A stretch of DNA of 8,602 nucleotides from assembly GCA_017623955.1 (NCBI GenBank), contig JAGAOA010000109.1:1-8602 (forward strand), in the 5' to 3' direction. A program made the position numbers and the translations under genes. Numbering within the stretch: the first letter of the stretch is position 1; each line of letters opens with the position of its first letter. Positions 1-5,161 of this stretch are shown piece by piece. Origin of the DNA: Opitutales bacterium. GTDB lineage: Bacteria; Verrucomicrobiota; Verrucomicrobiae; Opitutales; CAG-312. The notes under the pieces were generated by a model, which was not told the origin of the DNA, searched no databases, and worked only from the letters and a program-made list of their open reading frames with translations.

Positions 1-114
1 CTCTATTTTTTTATCGTATATCTCCATTAAATTACAAAACGAGTTAACAATATTATTATCGTCAGGATATGCAATAAGCATAGGTTCTATTTCTGAAATA
101 TAGTGTCGTTTATG

Positions 115-117
115 TTA
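115..117 (-). other. In-frame nonsense codon (TAA) after TRD2 of HsdS
   Basis: The complement reads DLETS, TAA, HKRHYISEIEPM in frame and then stays open to base 1. A glutamate codon GAA is the likely ancestor. It removes the C-terminal helical region from any product initiated upstream. Confidence 0.65.
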
Positions 118-504
118 AGATGTCTCTAAATCCATGTGATTAAGATATTCATATACATATATTAATGATATTCCATTTTTAGGCGTAAGTATTTTGATTG
201 CAGATGATTTAATCTTAAATGCAAAATTAACCAGTTTGCAATCAAGAGTAAAGTCATCAAGGATAATACATTGACCTTTATCATAAATACCAAATTGCTC
301 ATCTGTATATCCAAGTATAAACGCTTTATTGGCAGTTAATACAGGAATCAGATTGTCATCATCTAAGTATTCTGTATTAGAAACGATATATTTTGAGGGT
401 TGTTCATAATCGAGTAATTCCGAGACTTGTGTATTTAATCCATATTGCTTGCGAATTATATTTAATTGTTTATCTCGAATTGCGACCTTTAGTTTTTTCA
501 AATC

Positions 505-507
505 CTA
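505..507 (-). other. In-frame nonsense codon (TAG) between the two HsdS halves
   Basis: The complement reads IATQNKII, TAG, DLKKLK in one uninterrupted frame. From memory of HsdS central regions, the expected residue is glutamate (KIIEDLKK), so a single G-to-T change (GAG to TAG) explains it. It separates TRD1 from TRD2. Confidence 0.7.
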
Positions 508-1156
508 AATTATCTTGTTTTGAGTAGCAATGCGTTGTTCTATCAAGGTAATAAAATTACATATTTTCTCTTGTTCCTCTTTAGTTGGTATATTAAACTG
601 TAATTTTTTTACGATGTCTGCCGATAAATTTCCTTGACCGCCTTGTAAATATGCTTGTAAGATTTGTTTGACATGCTTTTCCCAAACAGATTTAAGAAAA
701 ACTTTATTATTTGATGTTCTAATACATAAAATAGCTTGGTTTATTGCTCCTTTTATTTTTGATATACCTATCATTCCACTTGTTGCTCCATACAAAGCAA
801 GAAGCAAATCTCCTTGTTCAACATACTTCGCAGAAGAATTATTTAATCCTTCTTCTGAAATATAAAGTTCTGTGATATCTGAATTAATTTCGCCAGAGCG
901 GATAAATGGAATATCCCCGTCATAGTATTCTTTAACAGTAGATGTTGGTGTCCCTCCAGAGAAAAAGGAACATTCGTCTTTCAGCCTTACCTTCTTCCAA
1001 CTACTCGTAAACTCCGGAAAACGAATTTTAGGAGCGTTTCCTTTATTGGGTACATTAAGGTTTTTCAAACCTTGAATTTTCTCACGCTCGGCATAATCGA
1101 AATGAATTTCGTTTTGCTCTCGCTTACTCGAAAAATCAAGGACTTCCAATCCGTAA

Positions 1157-1185
1157 ATTATAAATGTACTATAAACATTTACAAT
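1157..1185. repeat. Inverted repeat, candidate recombinase crossover site
   Basis: Left arm ATTATAAATGT (1157-1167) and right arm ACATTTACAAT (1175-1185) are inverted copies matching at 10 of 11 positions. They flank the 7-base spacer ACTATAA (1168-1174). Two inverted recombinase-binding arms around a 6-8 base spacer is the classic core of a tyrosine-recombinase crossover site. It lies exactly between the silent hsdS frame and the recombinase ATG at 1186. It could instead be an operator or part of a divergent promoter. No second copy was found in the window. Confidence 0.55.
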
Positions 1186-2115
1186 ATGACGGAAATAAAA
1201 TCATTTAGAGAAATTTCCTCTCTATGGAAAGAGGAGAAACGAAAGTATGTAAAACTTTCAACCATTTCAGCTTATGCAATCATTCTTGAAAATCACCTTT
1301 TACCGGCTTTTGGCGACAAGACAAACGCAATCGAAGAATCAAATGTGCAAGCGTTTGTTTTTGACAAACTGAATGCAGGACTAAGTCAAAAAACAGTAAA
1401 AGATTTTATGATTGTGCTGAAAATGGTCTATCGTTTTGGTGTGAAACTTGGAGCAATGGAACATCGCGAATGGGATATTAAATACCCAATCTTGCAAGAA
1501 CGAACCGGGATTGAAGTATTGAGTATTGCCAATCACCGTAAATTAATCAAATTTGTTACAGAGAATTTCACATTTCGTAATCTTGGTATTTTGCTTTGCC
1601 TACACACAGGAATGCGTATCGGCGAAGTTTGTGCCTTGAAATGGGAAGATATTGATATAACACAAGGCATAATCAATGTAAGACGAACCATTGAACGCAT
1701 TTACATTATTGAAAATGGAGAACGACGAACAGAATTGATCATTTCAACACCCAAAACGCAAAACTCAATTAGAGAAATACCACTTTCAAAGGAACTAATA
1801 AAAGTGATAAAACCTTTGAAGAAAGTTGTTAATGACACTTTCTTTGTGCTTACCAACGAAAGTAAGCCTACCGAACCAAGAACATATCGCAACTATTATA
1901 AATCGGTTTTGCAAAACCTCAAAATTCCTCTTTTGAAATTTCATGGTTTGCGACATAGTTTCGCTACACGCTGCATTGAAAGTCAATGCGATTATAAAAC
2001 GGTGAGCGTGATTTTGGGACACGCTAATATAAGCACAACCCTAAACTTATATGTTCACCCAAACCTTGAACAAAAGAAGCGTTGCATCGACAAGATGACT
2101 AAATTGTTGAAGTAG
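1186..2115 (+). CDS. Tyrosine recombinase/integrase (probable hsdS invertase)
   Basis: This 309-aa site-specific recombinase of the phage-integrase family is a cytoplasmic DNA breaking-and-joining enzyme. Residues 1-100 form an N-terminal SAM-like core-binding domain. The catalytic domain follows with all expected residues: R144 in TGMRIGE, K190 in STPKTQ, H253 and R256 in HGLRH, H279 in LGHA and the nucleophile Y289 in NLYVHP. The ATG at 1186 is preferred over an upstream in-frame start at 1072, which would lie antisense within hsdS. It reads divergently from the hsdS frame across a 36-base gap that contains an inverted repeat. Bacteroidales recombinases beside hsdS genes often invert them to switch methylation specificity; that role here is inferred from position. 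The gene ends in TAG, followed by a strong hairpin. It could alternatively be the integrase of a small element. Confidence 0.92.
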   Translation: MTEIKSFREISSLWKEEKRKYVKLSTISAYAIILENHLLPAFGDKTNAIEESNVQAFVFDKLNAGLSQKTVKDFMIVLKMVYRFGVKLGAMEHREWDIKYPILQERTGIEVLSIANHRKLIKFVTENFTFRNLGILLCLHTGMRIGEVCALKWEDIDITQGIINVRRTIERIYIIENGERRTELIISTPKTQNSIREIPLSKELIKVIKPLKKVVNDTFFVLTNESKPTEPRTYRNYYKSVLQNLKIPLLKFHGLRHSFATRCIESQCDYKTVSVILGHANISTTLNLYVHPNLEQKKRCIDKMTKLLK

Positions 2116-2121
2116 AACAAG

Positions 2122-2152
2122 AAGAGGTACTATCTAAAAGTCAGTACCTCTT
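2122..2152. terminator. Bidirectional terminator hairpin between convergent genes
   Basis: AAGAGGTACT (2122-2131) pairs perfectly with AGTACCTCTT (2143-2152) around an 11-base loop. It sits between the recombinase stop (2115) and the stop of the convergent membrane-protein gene (2162). T-rich sequence follows on the minus strand; on the plus strand the tail is weaker. Confidence 0.75.
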
Positions 2153-2161
2153 ACAATTTGA

Positions 2162-2566
2162 TTAATGTTCTGTATGTTGTTTTAATTTTTCAATAACGTC
2201 ATCTATAGTAGATTTCCTTGAAAAGCAACTGCAAAATGCGTAAAATAAATAAATTCCAGACGCAAAACCTAATAAAATAAATATCGCATCCCATGTAGGT
2301 GCTGGTATTCCCCAAAAGTCTTTGAAGTCTGCAGTTAAATTAGCTGTTAATATAGCCAAAAATAAGGCCAACGGATTAATCCAATCAAGTCGTTTTTTTA
2401 TATTGCTATTATGCTCATTTAGTATCAATCGTACCTTATCAATGTTAACAATAACAATTTCTTGTTCAATATTCTTGTGTATTGTTAATTGATTACCTAT
2501 ATCACTACTCAAATTGATATTATGCTTTTGAGTATTTACTTGTTTATTTGGTTTGTTTTTCGCCAT
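2162..2566 (-). CDS. Small two-helix membrane protein of unknown function
   Basis: The 134-aa product has a polar, asparagine-rich N-terminal part (1-55), then two hydrophobic stretches at about 62-79 (INPLALFLAILTA) and 91-112 (DAIFILLGFASGIYLFYAF) separated by a short acidic/aromatic loop (ADFKDFWGIPAP), and a charged C-terminal tail. It therefore probably forms a membrane hairpin with both ends on the same side. The ATG at 2566 lies inside the end of the preceding zinc-ribbon gene, a 23-base overlap that suggests translational coupling and joint function. I recall similar FKDFxGI-containing membrane proteins as uncharacterised, but cannot name a family. The gene ends just before a shared terminator with the recombinase. 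Its location beside a restriction-modification locus raises, but does not prove, a defence role. Confidence 0.8.
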   Translation of the reverse strand: MAKNKPNKQVNTQKHNINLSSDIGNQLTIHKNIEQEIVIVNIDKVRLILNEHNSNIKKRLDWINPLALFLAILTANLTADFKDFWGIPAPTWDAIFILLGFASGIYLFYAFCSCFSRKSTIDDVIEKLKQHTEH

Positions 2567-2828
2567 TTTCTTCTTCCTTTAATAATCCAAAAATTCCTAA
2601 TGCATGGCGACTTATAAAACCACATTTTCCGCATACAATTCCAATACTTGGAATTGTCGTACCTCCTATGGCTATTACTTTTAATTCATTAGCAATGGTG
2701 TCATTAAAATACCCATCTAAAATTATAAAATTCTTGTTTTTACACATAGGGCATTCTAAATTAGGAATCCTACTATTTAAAATTTGTATTATTTTTTGTT
2801 TGTCTTTTTCTGTCAACTTTGTACTCAT
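2544..2828 (-). CDS. Small zinc-ribbon protein of unknown function
   Basis: The 94-aa product has two CxxC knuckles, C26-P-M-C29 and C66-G-K-C69, which would bind one zinc ion in a rubredoxin-like ribbon. Between them is a hydrophobic beta-rich stretch (NFIILDGYFN, IAIGGTTIPSIGIV). After the second knuckle comes GFISRHALGIFGLL, a hydrophobic segment that could touch a membrane or partner. The N-terminus (TEKDKQKIIQILNSR) is helical. No catalytic motif is visible. It is the first gene of a two-gene operon with the membrane protein, which starts within its last codons. A Bacteroidetes-type -7 box lies 14 bases upstream of the ATG. Similar zinc-ribbon hypotheticals are widespread, from memory, and lack an assigned role. 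Confidence 0.82.
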   Translation of the reverse strand: MSTKLTEKDKQKIIQILNSRIPNLECPMCKNKNFIILDGYFNDTIANELKVIAIGGTTIPSIGIVCGKCGFISRHALGIFGLLKEEENGEKQTK

Positions 2829-2842
2829 AATAATCTTTTTTG

Positions 2843-2850
2843 CAAAGATA
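2843..2850 (-). promoter_or_regulatory. Bacteroidetes-type -7 promoter element for the zinc-ribbon/membrane operon
   Basis: The minus strand reads TATCTTTG, an exact match to TAnnTTTG, 14 bases before the ATG at 2828. No convincing -33 TTTG was found at the usual distance. The leader would be only a few bases long. Confidence 0.45.
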
Positions 2851-2939
2851 ATAATTTAAAGTAGAATTATTTATCCATACCATAAATTTTTACGGAACTA
2901 TACTTGCTTAATCTTAAATATTGCCAAATTTATCAGATA

Positions 2940-2957
2940 GCACATACATTGATGTGC
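2940..2957. other. Small hairpin at the edge of the AT-rich module
   Basis: GCACAT (2940-2945) and ATGTGC (2952-2957) are perfect inverted copies around a 6-base loop. It lies where base composition changes from AT-rich to more balanced DNA. Function unknown. Confidence 0.35.
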
Positions 2958-3030
2958 CGTTGAATGTCGGCATGGCTGTTCTTCTTGGTCGCAACCGACT
3001 TCGGTAAACATCATTTTATCCCCATATTAG

Positions 3031-3077
3031 ACCACTTGGTTCTTCGCTTTTATGGCGAGCCGAGTGGTTTTATTTTG
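3031..3077 (+). terminator. Rho-independent terminator-like hairpin
   Basis: ACCACTTGG (3031-3039) pairs with CCGAGTGGT (3060-3068) with one G-U pair; an inner TCGC/GCGA pairing (3044-3047 with 3055-3058) extends it. A T-rich tail (3068-3077) follows. No plus-strand gene precedes it in the window, so what it terminates is unclear; the upstream gene may have been lost or replaced. Confidence 0.6.
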
Positions 3078-3463
3078 TATTGTTGGCAATCCTTTACTGC
3101 TCGATGTTCCCATTACTGTGTCTTATTTTACAGTCTGATTTATTGATACAATGGCTGTCGCTTTTCGTCACACTATGATATTTAACTACGCAAAGTTCGG
3201 GTATCGTTCTCTACACAAGGACGAGGCAAGTTCCACTAAAAAATCTCCACGCCCGGAGGGTAGTATTTTTCTGCGATAAATTTCGTGCCAGCGAGTGCAG
3301 AGCGGAGCTTGCTCCGGCTATGCCGAGAGCAGCCGAAATTCACGCGTAGCGTAATCCTTGATGTTTGACGGCTGAAGCCTGCGAACTTGCATACCCACTT
3401 GGTTGCGCGTAAAAATCAAGTGCGAAAGCACATTATTGTTAAATCATTAAATCGTAAAATAAT
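3078..3463 (+). promoter_or_regulatory. Long structured leader upstream of the 77-aa gene
   Basis: This stretch holds no convincing full gene. Bases 3190-3289 align with 4584-4680 upstream of the 114-aa gene (about 60 of 97 positions by hand, one 3-base gap). A 42-codon frame at 3151-3279 shares the residue pattern AK..RS..KD with the other copy. Downstream is a GC-rich block: CGGAG/CTCCG (3303-3307 with 3312-3316) competes with CGGC/GCCG (3315-3318 with 3322-3325). A final hairpin GTGC-GAAA-GCAC (3420-3431) sits 32 bases before the ATG. It may be a cis-acting RNA leader or a decayed gene. Confidence 0.45.
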
Positions 3464-3697
3464 ATGACACATTCAGTTCAAACATCGGCAATGAATCTCG
3501 GTTCAAATAACAATTCAGTTAACTATCGTACTCACTACATCAAAAATGCGATGAAGTTTTACCAAGTGGACATCGAGGATTTTGACAATGAAGTTTACTC
3601 TTACGAAGTCGAAGCTCGCAATGATGAAGAAGCAGCTGAAAAAGCTGAACAATTATTCTCCGGCGACATTTATACAATGTATGTCTATCTGATGTAA
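3464..3697 (+). CDS. Small hypothetical protein, 77 aa
   Basis: This acidic protein of unknown function has a polar, asparagine/serine-rich N-terminus (1-29) and a compact alpha/beta-looking C-terminal part. That part has a strand KFYQVDI, a strand YSYEVEA, then the helix NDEEAAEKAEQLF. The pattern of a strand ending in EA, then (N/D)D, then a helix with A..KA recurs in the protein encoded at 5162, so the two may be distant relatives. A second in-frame ATG at 3551 (MKFYQVDIEDFD) would give just the compact domain; the first is preferred for its A/T-rich upstream context. The gene follows a long structured leader and is closed by a strong terminator at 3723, so it appears monocistronic. Context suggests an accessory gene of the prophage-like element to the right. 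Confidence 0.7.
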   Translation: MTHSVQTSAMNLGSNNNSVNYRTHYIKNAMKFYQVDIEDFDNEVYSYEVEARNDEEAAEKAEQLFSGDIYTMYVYLM

Positions 3698-3722
3698 AAG
3701 TCAGATTTTCACACCTTCTCAA

Positions 3723-3755
3723 AGGTGCTTGCTCCGGCAAGTGCCTTTTTCTTGT
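3723..3755 (+). terminator. Rho-independent terminator after the 77-aa gene
   Basis: AGGTGCTTGC (3723-3732) pairs with GCAAGTGCCT (3737-3746), including two G-U pairs, around the tetraloop TCCG. Five or more T follow. It lies 26 bases after the stop of the 77-aa gene. The 12-mer GCTTGCTCCGGC in it also occurs at 3307-3318. Confidence 0.85.
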
Positions 3756-3770
3756 CTGCAATATTTGTAT

Positions 3771-3778
3771 TACCTTTG
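3771..3778 (+). promoter_or_regulatory. Bacteroidetes-type -7 promoter element
   Basis: TACCTTTG matches TAnnTTTG exactly. It directly follows a terminator; the T-rich end of that terminator (around 3747-3754) lies about where a -33 element would be, though no exact TTTG is there. Transcription would start around 3782 and run into a short frame at 3790 and the non-coding stretch beyond. Confidence 0.6.
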
Positions 3779-3789
3779 CACTCAAATAA

Positions 3790-3957
3790 ATGCCAAATCC
3801 AAAATCTGCGTCATTCTTAATGATTAGCGTCGGTGAGGCAACTCCCACTCGGCAAGATATTGAGCGAAATTGGGTCGCTCCAGAAGTGCTTGCTGATTGG
3901 GAGTTTTTCTTTTCCATTCCCTTTGATTGGTGTTCTTTTCATTCCAAAACCGAATAA
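3790..3957 (+). CDS. Possible small protein, 55 aa
   Basis: The first ATG after the promoter at 3771 opens a 55-codon frame ending TAA at 3955-3957. The product starts MPNPKSASFLMISVGEATP and has a tryptophan- and phenylalanine-rich C-terminal half (NWVAPEVLADWEFFFSIPF). A second Met is at residue 11. No family is recognised. Support is only the promoter, its position at the expected transcript start and an otherwise unexplained open frame; it could be a leader peptide or chance. The opposite strand also has an open frame here, which crosses the terminator and is less credible. Confidence 0.3.
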   Translation: MPNPKSASFLMISVGEATPTRQDIERNWVAPEVLADWEFFFSIPFDWCSFHSKTE

Positions 3958-4219
3958 CCGGTGACGGATTTCGTTATCGTGAGATTACCACTGCCAAAGT
4001 CGTAACTCCACTTCTACTTTGGTCGCTCCAAAATCAAGATCTTCTTTTGTAGATAAGTTCGTTTATAGTGTATGATTGTTTATAGTCTGACTGCTATGCT
4101 GTGTAGGTCGCATTTTCGCTTATCCCCGAAACTCCATTCATCACTCCGCAATAGTGCTTGCCTCGCATCTATCGTCGCTCTATTCTGCCACCAATTTTGC
4201 ACTTTGTGTTCATTGTAGA
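3958..4219. other. Non-coding stretch with one simple hairpin
   Basis: No credible gene is seen. CCAAAGT (3994-4000) pairs with ACTTTGG (4016-4022). GTTTATAG occurs at 4061-4068 and 4078-4085. The 10-mer GGTCGCTCCA at 4021-4030 also occurs at 3873-3882. The plus strand is pyrimidine-biased. Confidence 0.35.
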
Positions 4220-4266
4220 TTTTCGCCACAAAACCACTCTCCACACTTCACTCTCGGCTCTAAACT
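4220..4266 (-). repeat. Degenerate heptamer repeat array, copy 1
   Basis: On the minus strand, 4266 down to 4239 reads as four 7-base units (AGTTTAG, AGCCGAG, AGTGAAG, TGTGGAG) of an AGTGGAG-like consensus. The block starts with TTTTCGCCACA (4220-4230) and contains ACTCTCGGCTCT; both recur in the second array at 4434-4467, so the two blocks are imperfect direct repeats. Confidence 0.6.
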
Positions 4267-4433
4267 TTCATCTTTGTATTTCGGCATCGCTTTCTTGGGG
4301 TACATATCGGAACTGCCGTGCTGATCTGCCCACAACCCATTGTCGGCTCATACGCTTTCGGTCGTAATACCACACCGATGATTGCTTTACATCGCTTCCG
4401 ATACCACGAATTTTCTAATCTCGATTACACCAC

Positions 4434-4505
4434 TTTTCGCCACACTTCACGCTCCACTCTCGGCTCTCCGCTTCGCTTTTCACTTGTACCTTTTCACTTT
4501 TAACT
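4434..4505 (-). repeat. Degenerate heptamer repeat array, copy 2
   Basis: On the minus strand, 4505 to 4445 reads as eight 7-base units with one 5-base interruption (4466-4470). Examples are AGTTAAA, AGTGAAA (twice), AGCGAAG, AGCCGAG and AGTGGAG. It shares TTTTCGCCACA and ACTCTCGGCTCT with the array at 4220. Open frames through it are low-complexity by-products. Confidence 0.65.
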
Positions 4506-4529
4506 CTCTGATTGCAACACTAACTTTTT

Positions 4530-4767
4530 ATGACCGATTTTGATAAACTGCTCTTGGCTGATGCGATATAAGAAATTCACCGAGCGAAGTTAGCGTGCCG
4601 TTCCGGGCAAAAGGACAAGACGCGTTTCCTGAAAAATCTTCCTCTTGCAGAGAGTATTGTTTGCAGTAAATCCTTGTGCCTAATCTCCACTTGACGCACG
4701 CCTTGATTTGCTCGTAAATTTTAATCGCTTTCAGCGAACAGTTTTTAATCTCAAAATCTTAAAAGTT
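4530..4767 (+). promoter_or_regulatory. Leader of the 114-aa gene, homologous to the leader at 3151-3463; possible gene relic
   Basis: Bases 4584-4680 align with 3190-3289. An ATG at 4530 opens a frame (MTDFDKLLLADAI) that meets TAA at 4569-4571, then continues in frame for 40 codons (EIHRAKLACRSGQKDKTR and on) to TGA at 4692-4694. The single gap in the alignment to the other copy is a whole codon, hinting at a coding ancestor. A hairpin TCGCT-TTC-AGCGA (4725-4737) lies 30 bases before the ATG at 4768, the same place as the hairpin before the 77-aa gene. It could be a decayed short gene or a conserved cis-acting RNA. Confidence 0.4.
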
Positions 4768-5112
4768 ATGTCAAAGACAGTTGCAAATTCAGAAGTTAAA
4801 GTAGCTAACAAGAAAAGCTCTCGCAAGGCAAAAGCCGAGCCACAAGTTGAAGTTCAAGTACAAGAAGTGGCAGTGGTGGAATCGGAAAATTCCGAAGTGG
4901 TATCTAAAAAGAAGCTCATCTGCGTAAAGCCCTCATTCGGTCGTTGGTATGTTTACTTCCGTGGCGTGAAGCCCGAAGACAATGTGGGCTGTGGTTGCAA
5001 AACAGCTAAATCGGCTATCCGATATATGATGTTCCTCAAGAAAAATCACGATGCCGAAATTTTCAACAAAGATTATCAAATGCTTAAAGCCGAAGCAGCA
5101 AAGGAGGCGTAA
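4768..5112 (+). CDS. Hypothetical protein with lysine-rich disordered N-terminus, 114 aa
   Basis: The function is not recognised. Residues 1-48 are low complexity: lysine/alanine-rich, then a valine/glutamate run (EVQVQEVAVVESE), probably disordered. Residues 50-105 look folded: LICVKPSFGRWYVYFRG, then VGCGCKTAKSAIRYMMFLKK, and a helical C-terminus. The C75-G-C77 pair is too sparse to claim metal binding. The ATG at 4768 is chosen over TTG at 4708 because the intervening 20 codons overlap the leader hairpin and the upstream context is A-rich. The stop codon lies in the loop of a terminator-like hairpin. A basic tail plus compact domain could bind nucleic acid, but this is speculation. Position suggests an accessory gene of the prophage-like element. 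Confidence 0.8.
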   Translation: MSKTVANSEVKVANKKSSRKAKAEPQVEVQVQEVAVVESENSEVVSKKKLICVKPSFGRWYVYFRGVKPEDNVGCGCKTAKSAIRYMMFLKKNHDAEIFNKDYQMLKAEAAKEA

Positions 5113-5121
5113 GCCTCTTTT
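5101..5121 (+). terminator. Terminator-like hairpin overlapping the gene's end
   Basis: AAGGAGGC (5101-5108) pairs with GCCTCTTT (5113-5120), one G-U pair, around a GUAA tetraloop. The loop contains the TAA stop of the 114-aa gene (5110-5112). T-rich sequence follows. Translating ribosomes would cover the stem, so termination could depend on translation. Confidence 0.55.
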
Positions 5122-5133
5122 GCCCTTTGTGGC

Positions 5134-5148
5134 TATTGTTTCACAATA
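5134..5148 (+). other. Small hairpin in the leader of the 67-aa gene
   Basis: TATTGT and ACAATA are perfect inverted copies around a TTC loop, ending 13 bases before the ATG at 5162. The TTC loop matches that of the hairpin before the 114-aa gene. Confidence 0.4.
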
Positions 5149-5161
5149 AAATCACAGAACA

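Larger units (their letters stand above)
1..1149 (-). pseudogene. hsdS: Type I restriction-modification specificity subunit (HsdS), silent or decayed copy, partial
   Basis: HsdS is the DNA-recognition subunit of type I restriction-modification complexes; two target-recognition domains (TRDs) each read half of a bipartite site. Both TRDs are visible. TRD1, about residues 50-195, has GGTP, GDIPFIRSGEI, ALYGAT and GAINQAIL. The central conserved stretch EEQEKI...IATQNKII follows. TRD2, about 240-350, has YEQPSKYIV, IPVLTANKAFILGYT and ILDDFT...FAFKIKSSAIKIL. The single frame is broken by TAG at 505-507 and TAA at 115-117. Reading continues sensibly after each: DLKKLK after the first, HKRHYISEIEP after the second, then open to base 1. 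No ATG exists; the frame is open back to a stop at 1201-1203 and the only near-start is TTG at 1149. The missing start, two stops and adjacent divergent recombinase suggest a silent cassette of an invertible hsdS locus. HsdS identity is firm; silent storage rather than plain decay is inference. Confidence 0.85.

Noticed and set aside
115..507. Recoding of TAG and TAA as sense codons (alternative genetic code) in hsdS
   Set aside because: The recombinase in the same module ends with TAG and most other genes end with TAA, so both act as stops. Nonsense mutation of an unexpressed copy is simpler.
1072..1185. Longer recombinase starting at 1072
   Set aside because: The extra 38 codons lie antisense in hsdS and across the inverted repeat; the product from 1186 has the normal length and N-terminus.
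2548..2859. Plus-strand open frame of 103 codons
   Set aside because: Antisense to the zinc-ribbon gene, whose CxxC knuckles, promoter and coupled partner are far better support.
2964..3146. Plus-strand open frame of 60 codons
   Set aside because: It reads straight through a terminator hairpin (3031-3068) and its hydrophobic composition follows from T-rich DNA.
3180..3460. tRNA or known riboswitch in the structured leader
   Set aside because: No cloverleaf with an acceptor stem and T-loop could be built, and I recognise no conserved riboswitch core.
3540..3917. Minus-strand open frame of 125 codons
   Set aside because: It runs antisense through the 77-aa gene, its terminator and the promoter at 3771. 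Its sequence shows no domain and looks like the complement of regulatory DNA.
4158..4503. Two overlapping plus-strand open frames of 69 and 61 codons
   Set aside because: They are serine/threonine/leucine/arginine-rich products of pyrimidine-rich heptamer arrays, with no promoter or plausible fold.
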